From the NCBI RefSeq assembly GCF_003417465.1, contig NZ_QVMV01000017.1, positions 1 to 58,975 on the forward strand: a DNA stretch of 58,975 nt. The letters are read 5' to 3'. A model generated the notes under the pieces. It did not search any database. It was not told the origin of the DNA and saw only the letters and a program-made list of their open reading frames with translations. This DNA comes from Wenzhouxiangella sp. 15190. Its GTDB lineage: Bacteria > Pseudomonadota > Gammaproteobacteria > Xanthomonadales > Wenzhouxiangellaceae. Below, one piece after another: positions 52,050 to 58,975 of the stretch (the first letter of the stretch is position 1; every line of letters starts with the position of its first letter). A program made the position numbers and the translations under genes.

Positions 52050-53525
52050 ATGTCCACCCGGCCCACTCTCAAGCCACTGCTGTCGCTGAGCATCTCCGGC
52101 GAGGTGTCGACCAAGTCGTCGCACACGCGTCGGCGCTTTCACCGCAAGCTGCGCAGCAATCTCAAGGCCGCGCTCGAGGGTAAGGGTCACACCCCGCGCC
52201 TCATTGACAGCCGCGACCGCATCGACCTCCATGACCTGCCCGCCTCGGCGGCACCCCTGCTGGCACGGGTGTTCGGGGTGCAGTCCGTGCGCACGGCGCA
52301 TTCGCTCGACTGGGATTCGCTCGACGACATCATCGAAGCCGGCACCGGTCTGTTCGCCGGCGAGGTCGACGGTCGGCGCTTCGCCGTGCGGCCGCGACGC
52401 GTGGGCAACAGCCGCCATCCGCGTCGCATCAGCGACGATATCGCCCGGCAACTGGGCACGAAGCTGGTCGAAGCCGGCGGGCGGGTCAACCTGGACAACC
52501 CGGAAGTGGCCGTGCACGTGGAAATTCGAAACGACGACGCACTGCTGTTCGGTAACCCGTTGCCCGGCCCCGGCGGATTGCCGCTGGGCACCGAGGGCCG
52601 TGCGCTGACACTGATTTCCGGCGGCTTCGATTCAGCCGTGGCCGCCTGGCAGATGCTGCAGCGCGGCCTGGACATGGATTTCGTGCTGTTCGACCTGGCC
52701 GGCCCGGAGCAGGTCGCCGGCGTCCAGCGCGTACTGACCGAACTGGACAAGCGCTGGATGGCCGGTTCGAGGGCCCGGTTTTTCGTGGTCGACTTCCGCC
52801 CGGTGGTCGCCGAACTGCGCAGCCAGACCCGGGGCGACTACTGGCAGGTGATGATCAAGCGACTGATGATGCGCGCGGCTGGCCGGCTGGCCGAACATAC
52901 GAAGGCCGGCGCGTTGGTGACCGGCGAGGCGCTGGGGCAGGTGTCGTCACAGACCCTGGCCAACCTGGGCGCGATCGGCGCGCGCACCGAGCTGCCGATC
53001 ATCCGTCCGCTGGTGGGACTGAACAAGGAAGACATCCTCAAGCGCGCACACGAGATCGGCACCTTCGAGGCGAGTTCCGGCAATGCCGAGTTCTGCGCGC
53101 TCGACGGCGGCCGGCCGGTAACCAGTGCCCGCGCCAGTGCGCTGGATCGGTTCGAGGAACACATCGATACCGACCTGATCGAGCGCCTCGTCGACGAGGC
53201 CGAGGTGATCGAGCGCGCGCACTTCGCCACGCCCCGCCGTGACGAGGCGTCACTGGATCACGTGCCGGACGATACGGCGGTGATCGACCTGCGCGGCGAG
53301 CAGGCACATGCCGACTGGCACTGGCCCGACTCCATCCAGCTCGATTTCGACCGGGCCTGCCGTTTCGCCGGCGCCCTGCCGAAAGACCGCGATTACCTGC
53401 TGGTCTGCGAGTTCGGCCTCAAGAGCGCCTGGCTGGCCGAGGCCATGCGGCGCGAGGGCTATCGGGCCTGGAGTTTCCGGGGCGGGATTCGCAGGCTTCA
53501 GAAGCTGGCGGCGGTGGCCCAATAA
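52050..53525 (+). CDS. thiI: tRNA 4-thiouridine synthase ThiI with rhodanese domain
   Basis: The 491-residue product has an N-terminal ferredoxin-like/THUMP region (1-170, FGVQSVRTAHSLDWDSL), a PP-loop ATPase SGGFDSAVAAW, and a C-terminal rhodanese domain with VCEFGLKSAW holding the persulphide Cys. A second Cys in NAEFCALDGGRPV matches the one that forms a disulphide with it in E. coli ThiI. The enzyme adenylates U8 of tRNA and inserts sulphur; with the rhodanese domain it also supplies sulphur for thiamine synthesis. Alone in its operon. Confidence 0.95.
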   Translation: MSTRPTLKPLLSLSISGEVSTKSSHTRRRFHRKLRSNLKAALEGKGHTPRLIDSRDRIDLHDLPASAAPLLARVFGVQSVRTAHSLDWDSLDDIIEAGTGLFAGEVDGRRFAVRPRRVGNSRHPRRISDDIARQLGTKLVEAGGRVNLDNPEVAVHVEIRNDDALLFGNPLPGPGGLPLGTEGRALTLISGGFDSAVAAWQMLQRGLDMDFVLFDLAGPEQVAGVQRVLTELDKRWMAGSRARFFVVDFRPVVAELRSQTRGDYWQVMIKRLMMRAAGRLAEHTKAGALVTGEALGQVSSQTLANLGAIGARTELPIIRPLVGLNKEDILKRAHEIGTFEASSGNAEFCALDGGRPVTSARASALDRFEEHIDTDLIERLVDEAEVIERAHFATPRRDEASLDHVPDDTAVIDLRGEQAHADWHWPDSIQLDFDRACRFAGALPKDRDYLLVCEFGLKSAWLAEAMRREGYRAWSFRGGIRRLQKLAAVAQ

Positions 53526-53526
53526 G

Positions 53527-53840
53527 CCTGTCGTCCCGAAAGCCGTGTTGATTTCCGGCGTGCGGGGTCCCGGCTCGGAGGCCGGGACGACAACCTCCCT
53601 GTCGTCCCGGACAGCGCACAAGCGCTGATCCGGGGACCTCGCAGCCATCGGCTGGCATTGAGCCCGGCCGTGCCGAATTCCGGCGTGCGGGGTCCCGGCT
53701 CAAGGCCGGGACGACAATCTCCCTGTCGTCCCGGAAGCCGCAAAGCGGCTATCCGGGACCTCGCACCGATCAGCCGGCACTCAGCAAGAACGTGCTGAAA
53801 CGCCAGCGTGCGGGGTCCCGGCTCAGGGCCGGGACGACAG
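53527..53840. repeat. REP-like palindromic elements, three copies in tandem
   Basis: Copy 1 (53527-53592) is shortened, with the middle deleted. Copy 2 (53599-53715) and copy 3 (53722-53840) are near full length. Each opens CCTGTCGTCCCG and closes with GGCCGGGACGACA. Spacers of about six bases separate them. This cluster takes up nearly all of the 331-base gap between ThiI and the FGGY kinase gene. Confidence 0.82.
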
Positions 53841-53856
53841 AACGTACGTGGCGCGT

Positions 53857-55422
53857 CTAGTCCGGGTAACCGGTGATTTCGCGGATGTCGCGGTACAGCG
53901 GGACGAGGCGCTTGTACAGGCGCCGGTAGACGCGACGGTAGAGCTTTTCGTAGACGGCGTGGTTTTCGGGATCCGGTTCGATGCGGTGGCCCACGCGCGT
54001 CATCTCGTTGGTGGCCACGCGCACGCTCGGGTACCAGCCCAGGGCATAGGCGGCGAGGATGGCCGCGCCCAGGCCGGAGGTCTCGACCGTGTGGGGGCGC
54101 TCGACCGGGCAGTTGAAGATATCGGCGGTGATCTGCATGACCGGCTCCGAACGCGCACCGCCGCCGCAGGCGCGCAGGGCCTGCAGGCGCCGGCTGCTGC
54201 GCCGTTCGATACGCTCCGCGCCCGAGCGCAATTCAAAGGCCACGCCCTCGAGCAGCGCACGGTAGAGATGGGCGCGGGTGTGCACGTCGCCGAAGCCGAT
54301 GATCGCACCCTTGGCTTCCGGCCCGGGATCGATGTCGTGGCCCCAGTAGGGCTGGAGCATCAGGCCCAGCGAACCCGCCGGCACCTCGTCGACCAGCTCG
54401 TCGAGCAGGGATTCGGCGCTGACCCCGGTGGCCTCGGCGCGCTGGCGCTCTTCGAGCCCGAACTGTTCCTTGAACCAGCTCACCATCCAGAAGCCCCTGG
54501 GCACGGCCGCCTCGACCATGAAGTAGCCGTGGCGGGCGGCGGGAAATGCCGGCATGGGCGGTTTCGCCTCGAAATAGCGCGCGCTGTGGACGCTGATGGT
54601 CGAGCGCGTCCCGAAACTGATGCAGGCTGTGTGGCGATCGCTGATACCGGCCCCGACCAGGTCGCAGGCCTTGTCGGCACCGGCGGCGATCACCGGCAGC
54701 CCGGCCGAAAGGCCCAGGTGCTCGGCGGCGGAGTCGGTCAGTTCGCCCAGTTGGTCGCCGGGATTGACCAGCTCGGGCAGCTGATCGGGCCGGATCGACA
54801 GCGCCGGCCACCGCCAGCTCTTCGGACCGGCCCAGCGGCGGGCACGGTAGTCGAAGGGCAGGTAGCCGACCTGGCTGCCGACGGAGTCGGCCAGCCGGCC
54901 GGTCAGGCGATGGTTGAGAAACCCGGATACGCCGACGAAGGCGGCGGTCTTCTCCCAGGTTTCGGGTTCGTGCACGGCCAGCCAGTTGCATTCGGCGTTT
55001 TCGCGCAGGTGCTTCAGGGCCGTGCCGCGACCGCTCAGCCCGATCAACACCCGCCAATGCAGGGGCATTTTCGGCAGCCGATCGACATTCACGCGGCGAC
55101 GATCGGTCCAGAGGATGGCCGGCCGAAGGGGGCGACCTTCGGCATCCAGGCAGATCTGGGTGCTGCGCTGCGTGGTGACCGACACGGCGGCCACGCGCTT
55201 GGGATCGTAACCGTCGTCCCAGAGTGCGCGGCAGGCCCGGCCGATTTCCTTCCAGTACAGCTCCGGGTCCTGCTCGGCCCGCCCCGGCGCCTCGGAAAAC
55301 CAGGGCTCGATCTCGATCTTCTGCCGGCCCACGAGTTCGCCGCGGGCGTCGAACAGCAGGGCACGAACGCTCTGCGTACCGTTGTCGATGGCCAGGATCA
55401 GCGGTTCGTCTTGGTCGCTCAT
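53857..55422 (-). CDS. FGGY-family carbohydrate kinase (glycerol-kinase-like)
   Basis: From Met at 55422 the 521-residue product has an N-terminal ATPase fold ILAIDNGTQSVRALLFD, ILWTDRRRVN, and a second-half SFGTRSTISV and GGGARSEPVMQITADIFN (FGGY signatures). The nearest function from context is glycerol or dihydroxyacetone phosphorylation, since it is last in an operon with a GlpD-like dehydrogenase and an AGPS-like oxidase. Other FGGY sugars cannot be excluded. Its ATG overlaps the GlpD stop (ATGA). Confidence 0.88.
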   Translation of the reverse strand: MSDQDEPLILAIDNGTQSVRALLFDARGELVGRQKIEIEPWFSEAPGRAEQDPELYWKEIGRACRALWDDGYDPKRVAAVSVTTQRSTQICLDAEGRPLRPAILWTDRRRVNVDRLPKMPLHWRVLIGLSGRGTALKHLRENAECNWLAVHEPETWEKTAAFVGVSGFLNHRLTGRLADSVGSQVGYLPFDYRARRWAGPKSWRWPALSIRPDQLPELVNPGDQLGELTDSAAEHLGLSAGLPVIAAGADKACDLVGAGISDRHTACISFGTRSTISVHSARYFEAKPPMPAFPAARHGYFMVEAAVPRGFWMVSWFKEQFGLEERQRAEATGVSAESLLDELVDEVPAGSLGLMLQPYWGHDIDPGPEAKGAIIGFGDVHTRAHLYRALLEGVAFELRSGAERIERRSSRRLQALRACGGGARSEPVMQITADIFNCPVERPHTVETSGLGAAILAAYALGWYPSVRVATNEMTRVGHRIEPDPENHAVYEKLYRRVYRRLYKRLVPLYRDIREITGYPD

Positions 55423-57056
55423 GGTTTCTCCACGTCCGGTCGCTCCGGTTTCGGTCGCGCATAGTGGCTTGAATGGATGGCTCGATAGCGCTGCCATTCC
55501 TGCTGCCAGCGTAACGCGTCCCAGCCAAGATCCCGTCGACAGAGTTGTTCGAGCCGCCCGGCAAGATGCGCACCGCCATCGGCCAGCAACAGCCCCACGC
55601 GGCTGCGGCGCAGCAGCAGATCGTCGAGATGCACCACCGCCTCGCGTCGGGCCGACCAGCCCAGTTCCGCCCAAAGCGTGTCGGTGCCCGGTACGGGTTC
55701 GCGCTCATCCGGCCCGGCTTCAGCCAGCAGGCGCACCGCGGCGCTGCCGAAATACCCGCCGAGGCGGCGCGGCAGGTCGTGGTCGAAGCGCAGGCCGGGC
55801 AGGCGTGACGGGGCGGGTGCGAACACGGGCGCATCGGAATCCGGCAAATAGTCGGTACCGATGACCCGGGCGGCGCGGCGCAGCACATCGTTGGCCATCA
55901 GCCGGAAGGTGGTCAGCTTGCCGCCGGTGACGGTGACCAGCCCGCCTTCTTCGAACACGACGTGGTCGCGGCTGGCCTTAGAGGGCGCGATGCGGGCCGG
56001 GTCGTCACCGGCTTTGGCCACGATCGGGCGGATGCCCGACCAGGTCGAGACGATATCGTTCTCGTCGATGCCGGCACCGGGAAACTGTGCGTCCACCGCT
56101 TCGAGCAGGTAGGCCATTTCGTCGCGGGTAATACCGGCCTCCTTGTCGAGGTCGCCGTCGTAGTCGAGATCGGTGGTGCCGATGACCGTGCGGCCGGCCC
56201 AGGGGTAGAGATAGACGAAACGCCCGTCGCGCGGATGCGGGCAGGCCAGGGCCTGGTAGACCGGCAGGCGCCAGGCCGCCACCACCAGGTGCGAACCCTT
56301 GAGCGGGCGCAGGCGCGACGCCCCGCCGACGGACTGCCGCAGCCGGTCGGCCCAGGCGCCGGTGGCATTGATCACGCAACGGGCTTTCACCGACAGGTGC
56401 TTGCCGTCGGTCTCGTCGACGAGCTCGATCCCGTCCACGGTTTCGCCCGATTGCTGCAGGGCATCGGCGCGCAGGTAGTTGATCGCCTTGCCGCCGTCGC
56501 GGCGGGCCTCGTTGAGCAGGCGCATCACCAGGCGAGCGTCATCGGTGACCGCGTCGACATAGCCCAGCGCACCCTGCAGACCGGTTTCATCCATGCCCGG
56601 CAGCAGCCAGGCAGTTTCTTCCGGTGAATGAAAACGATGCCGGCTGCGTCCGGCGAAGCGGTCGTAGAACCACAGCAGCGAACCGAAAACGCGCCGGCCG
56701 GGAAACTGCCCCTTGCGTACCGGGTAGAGAAAGGGCAGTTCCTCGACCAGGCCGGGTACCTCGCGCAGCAGGCGCTCGCGTTCGGCCACCGCCTCGCGGG
56801 TCAGGCGCAGGTCGCCCTGGGTGAGATAACGCAGGCCGCCGTGGATCATGCGTGCCGAACGGCTGGACGTGCCCCAGGCGAAATCGCGCTGCTCGACCAG
56901 CAGCACACGCCAGCCGCGGCGGGCGGCTTCGCGCAGCACCCCGGCCCCGGTAATGCCGCCGCCAACGATCACCAGGTCCCAGGGCTCGCCGTCGTTAGCC
57001 AGGCTGTCGAGCAGGGCCGTGCGCGAGCCGGGCTGCCAGCCGTCGGGATGCTTCAC
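55419..57056 (-). CDS. glpD: FAD-dependent glycerol-3-phosphate dehydrogenase (GlpD-like)
   Basis: From GTG 57056 the 545-residue product has the FAD-binding DLVIVGGGITGAGVLREAA, the family segment GTSSRSARMIHGGLRYL, YVDAVTDDARLV, NATGAWAD, GTTDLDYDGDLDKEAG and VTGGKLTTFR. It oxidises glycerol 3-phosphate to dihydroxyacetone phosphate. Both ends overlap neighbours (GTGA with the AGPS-like gene, ATGA with the kinase), giving one translationally coupled operon. Confidence 0.9.
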   Translation of the reverse strand: MKHPDGWQPGSRTALLDSLANDGEPWDLVIVGGGITGAGVLREAARRGWRVLLVEQRDFAWGTSSRSARMIHGGLRYLTQGDLRLTREAVAERERLLREVPGLVEELPFLYPVRKGQFPGRRVFGSLLWFYDRFAGRSRHRFHSPEETAWLLPGMDETGLQGALGYVDAVTDDARLVMRLLNEARRDGGKAINYLRADALQQSGETVDGIELVDETDGKHLSVKARCVINATGAWADRLRQSVGGASRLRPLKGSHLVVAAWRLPVYQALACPHPRDGRFVYLYPWAGRTVIGTTDLDYDGDLDKEAGITRDEMAYLLEAVDAQFPGAGIDENDIVSTWSGIRPIVAKAGDDPARIAPSKASRDHVVFEEGGLVTVTGGKLTTFRLMANDVLRRAARVIGTDYLPDSDAPVFAPAPSRLPGLRFDHDLPRRLGGYFGSAAVRLLAEAGPDEREPVPGTDTLWAELGWSARREAVVHLDDLLLRRSRVGLLLADGGAHLAGRLEQLCRRDLGWDALRWQQEWQRYRAIHSSHYARPKPERPDVEKP

Positions 57057-58666
57057 GGCTTGTCCTCCGGCAGCAGAACACCGGGATTCATGCGACCGTC
57101 CGGGTCGAAACGCCGGAACAGCGTGCCGAGGGCGGCCAACCCCAGCTCGCCCTTTTCGGCTTGAAGATACGGCGCATGATCGCGGCCCACTCCATGCTGG
57201 TGGCTGATGGTGCCGCCCCAGTCGACGATGGCCTGGCTGGCAGCGGCCTTGATGATCCGCCAGCGCTCGAGCGCGGTGTCGTAATCGTTGCCGACGCGGT
57301 AGAGATAGCTGGTGTAGGCGCTCGAACCCTGGCGGTAGATATGCGAGAGATGGGTGAAGACATGCACCGGCTCGTCTTGATCTGACAGGGCTGTTCCCAC
57401 GCGTTTTTCCGCGTCGCGGATATAGCCGTCGACGCGCGACCAGTCCAGCGCCGTTTCGAAGGTATCGACCGCGTAGCCGAGTCGCCACAGGGCTTCGCGC
57501 AGGTAGGGATAGCGAAAGCGCCCGTGCGCCCATTTGCGGCCCAGCTTGCCCGGCATCAGCGCCACGGCGCCGTGACGGCGCAGCACGGTCCGGGCCTGCT
57601 GCTGAGTTTCGTGGACGGCCGGGCGATGGCCGGTACAGCCCAGGGTGAGCATACACTTGCCCTCGCCGATGCCGCGTAGTCGCAGCAATCTCTCTAGCCA
57701 ACCCAACTGTTTTTTATCGACGGCCAGGCGCAGCCCGGTGAAGGTTTCGGCCGGGTTGGCCACACGCAGCATCGAAAGCCCGACGCGTTGCCGCACCAAC
57801 TCGCGGGCGCAGTCGAAGGCGCGCTGCCAGTCGGGCAGGAAGAGCGTCTCGAAGATTTCTTCATCCGGCAACGGGCTGACCCGAACGCACACCTCGGTGA
57901 ACACCCCCAGCCGGCCCTCGGAGCCGAGCACCAGCTCGCGCAAGTCCGGTCCGGCGGCCGAGGCGGGAAAGGTCGGCAGGTCGAGCGGGCCGGACGGGGT
58001 CTCGATGCGTCCGCCGGCAAACAACTGTTCGATGCGGCCGTATCTCAGCGACTGCTGGCCGCTGGAACGGCTGGCCACCCAGCCGCCGAGGGTCGACAGC
58101 TCCCAGGACTGCGGAAAGTGGCCCAGGGTGTAGCCGCGGGCGCGCAGCTGGGCCTCGACCTCCGGCCCACGCGCCCCGGCACCGAAGGTCGCCACGCCGC
58201 TGGCCTCGTCGAGATCGAGCAGGCGGTTCATCTTCGTCAGGGCCAGGGTGATGATCGGGCGTTGCGATTCCGCGGGCGTGATATGCCCCGCCACGGAAGT
58301 GCCGCCGCCGTATGGAATGACGATGGCGTCGTGCTCGGCGGCCAGCTCGAGCAGCTCGCGAACCTGCTCACCGCTTTCCGGACGAGCCACGGCATCGGGA
58401 AAGATGCCGAAATGGCCCGAGCGCATGGCCAGCCAGTCCGGCAGGCTCTGGCCGCGGGCGTGGCGAATACGGATTTCGGCATCCCGCTCGAGCAGGGCAT
58501 GATCGATACCCGCCAGCCGGGATTCGGGCACCTGCCCGACGACGTCGGACAGCGACGCGTCCGGCAGCGGCGCGGAAGAACCGAGCAATTCCGACAGCAA
58601 GGACTCGGCCGAGGCAGGCAGGGTCATGTCGATCGACTCGTCACCCCAGCCGTTCCAGCGACGCAT
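57053..58666 (-). CDS. FAD-binding oxidoreductase, alkylglycerone-phosphate-synthase-like
   Basis: The 537-residue product starts RRWNGWGDESIDM, a hallmark of AGPS-like proteins. It has the PCMH-type FAD site IVIPYGGGTSVAGHI, FPQSWELSTLGGW, LVLGSEGRLGV and the C-terminal SHQHGVGRDHAPYL. These suit the VAO/FAD-linked oxidase family, including alkylglycerone phosphate synthase and D-lactate/glycolate dehydrogenases. A GGGAG site supports this start. First gene of the AGPS-like/GlpD/kinase operon, so a role in glycerol or ether-lipid metabolism is plausible. Confidence 0.85.
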   Translation of the reverse strand: MRRWNGWGDESIDMTLPASAESLLSELLGSSAPLPDASLSDVVGQVPESRLAGIDHALLERDAEIRIRHARGQSLPDWLAMRSGHFGIFPDAVARPESGEQVRELLELAAEHDAIVIPYGGGTSVAGHITPAESQRPIITLALTKMNRLLDLDEASGVATFGAGARGPEVEAQLRARGYTLGHFPQSWELSTLGGWVASRSSGQQSLRYGRIEQLFAGGRIETPSGPLDLPTFPASAAGPDLRELVLGSEGRLGVFTEVCVRVSPLPDEEIFETLFLPDWQRAFDCARELVRQRVGLSMLRVANPAETFTGLRLAVDKKQLGWLERLLRLRGIGEGKCMLTLGCTGHRPAVHETQQQARTVLRRHGAVALMPGKLGRKWAHGRFRYPYLREALWRLGYAVDTFETALDWSRVDGYIRDAEKRVGTALSDQDEPVHVFTHLSHIYRQGSSAYTSYLYRVGNDYDTALERWRIIKAAASQAIVDWGGTISHQHGVGRDHAPYLQAEKGELGLAALGTLFRRFDPDGRMNPGVLLPEDKP

Positions 58667-58790
58667 GGTGTTCTCCCAGGTTGCCTGGCTGCAACGTTAG
58701 CAGATTATTCCAGAGCATCTGCCTGCTCCAGCGGGGACTGGCGGAAGCGCTTCAAGCAAGTGGTGTAATGAATGATGGTTGTCACCGGGC
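58667..58790. other. Upstream region of the glycerol operon, no gene seen
   Basis: About 124 bases between the operon start and the terminal repeat. It presumably holds the promoter of the AGPS-like/GlpD/kinase operon. I see no convincing sigma70 pair and no open frame with protein character. Confidence 0.4.
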
Positions 58791-58855
58791 GCGGTGCGGG
58801 TCTCGACAAGTCAACTTCTGTTTCGCCCGGCCTGCTTCGCAGGCTCTTGCGGCGA
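58791..58855. repeat. Intergenic repeat, inverted copy of 91-154
   Basis: GCGGTGCGGG, TCGACAAGTCAACTTCTG and TTTCGCCCGG match the reverse complement of 91-154, with only a few differences. The stem-loop GCCTGCTTCGCAGGC differs from the left copy's GCGCGCTTCGCGCGC at paired positions, preserving the hairpin. Confidence 0.7.
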
Positions 58856-58885
58856 GCTACTTTTTTCGCGCGAGAAAAAAGTAGC
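58856..58885. terminator. Perfect 12-base hairpin with T-run and A-run arms
   Basis: GCTACTTTTTTC (58856-58867) pairs fully with GAAAAAAGTAGC (58874-58885) around a GCGCGA loop. It directly follows the terminal repeat and could stop transcription, or be part of the repeat. It is cut off from context by the window end. Confidence 0.45.
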
Positions 58886-58975
58886 CAAAAGCGCGCTTAA
58901 AAGATTGCGGACGCGCCGCAGGAACAAGCTGGTGTGCGGGCTTCAGTATTTTGCCTCCGTCTTCGCTCCAGCTCC

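Noticed and set aside
53527-53840. Tandem palindromes as a CRISPR array
   Set aside because: Units are about 118 bases, only three, with no uniform short spacers and no cas genes.

Overview
The window is high-GC, densely packed bacterial chromosome. Gene content suggests a Gammaproteobacterium near Wenzhouxiangella and the Xanthomonadales/Chromatiales border. The basis is the set of secreted S9, S46 and S8 peptidases, Xanthomonad-style secreted beta-helix proteins, an E. coli-type ThiI with a rhodanese domain, HMG-CoA reductase, and REP-like intergenic palindromes. No rRNA gene or marker gene is present, so the taxonomy is inferred. One tRNA gene, tRNA-Arg(UCG), is present.

Layout. 0.2-7 kb: an S9 peptidase, an MtfA-like zinc peptidase, a polysaccharide deacetylase/Bax-like pair, a DUF2235 hydrolase, a tiny EF-hand protein and the tRNA. 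7.3-15.7 kb: a large subtilisin (S8) gene interrupted by an in-frame amber codon, facing a tight four-gene cluster of secreted proteins (two beta-helix paralogues, a 647-residue protein built of two duplicated modules, and a small exported protein). 15.8-24 kb: a STAND-type ATPase, a second S9 peptidase, a YbaK-like deacylase, HMG-CoA reductase and an MBL-fold hydrolase.

24-36 kb is an accessory, defence-like zone. It holds a YoeB toxin without its usual antitoxin, a FitA/VapC pair with a palindromic operator, and a UPF0149/SEC-C protein. It also holds a visibly AT-richer four-gene operon (DNA cytosine methyltransferase, GHKL ATPase, an unrecognised protein and a DUF6339-like protein). Next comes a translationally coupled Fic-HIT-HNH operon, then a MazG-like pyrophosphohydrolase and a higBA locus whose toxin gene is cut short. 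The methyltransferase/GHKL operon and the Fic-HIT-HNH operon are the best candidates for undescribed systems.

36-59 kb returns to housekeeping and proteolysis: an S46 dipeptidyl-peptidase, an SDR enzyme, a third S9 peptidase, a Doc/AbrB toxin-antitoxin pair, PncB with a PyrR-like phosphoribosyltransferase, a DUF305/beta-propeller fusion, a periplasmic isoaspartate methyltransferase, a membrane spermidine-synthase-like protein with two tiny membrane proteins, DUF2784 and ThiI. It ends with an overlapping operon of an AGPS-like FAD enzyme, GlpD-like dehydrogenase and FGGY kinase. At least ten copies or half-copies of one palindromic repeat family sit between genes, mostly just after stop codons. 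The two ends of the window carry inverted copies of a second repeat family.
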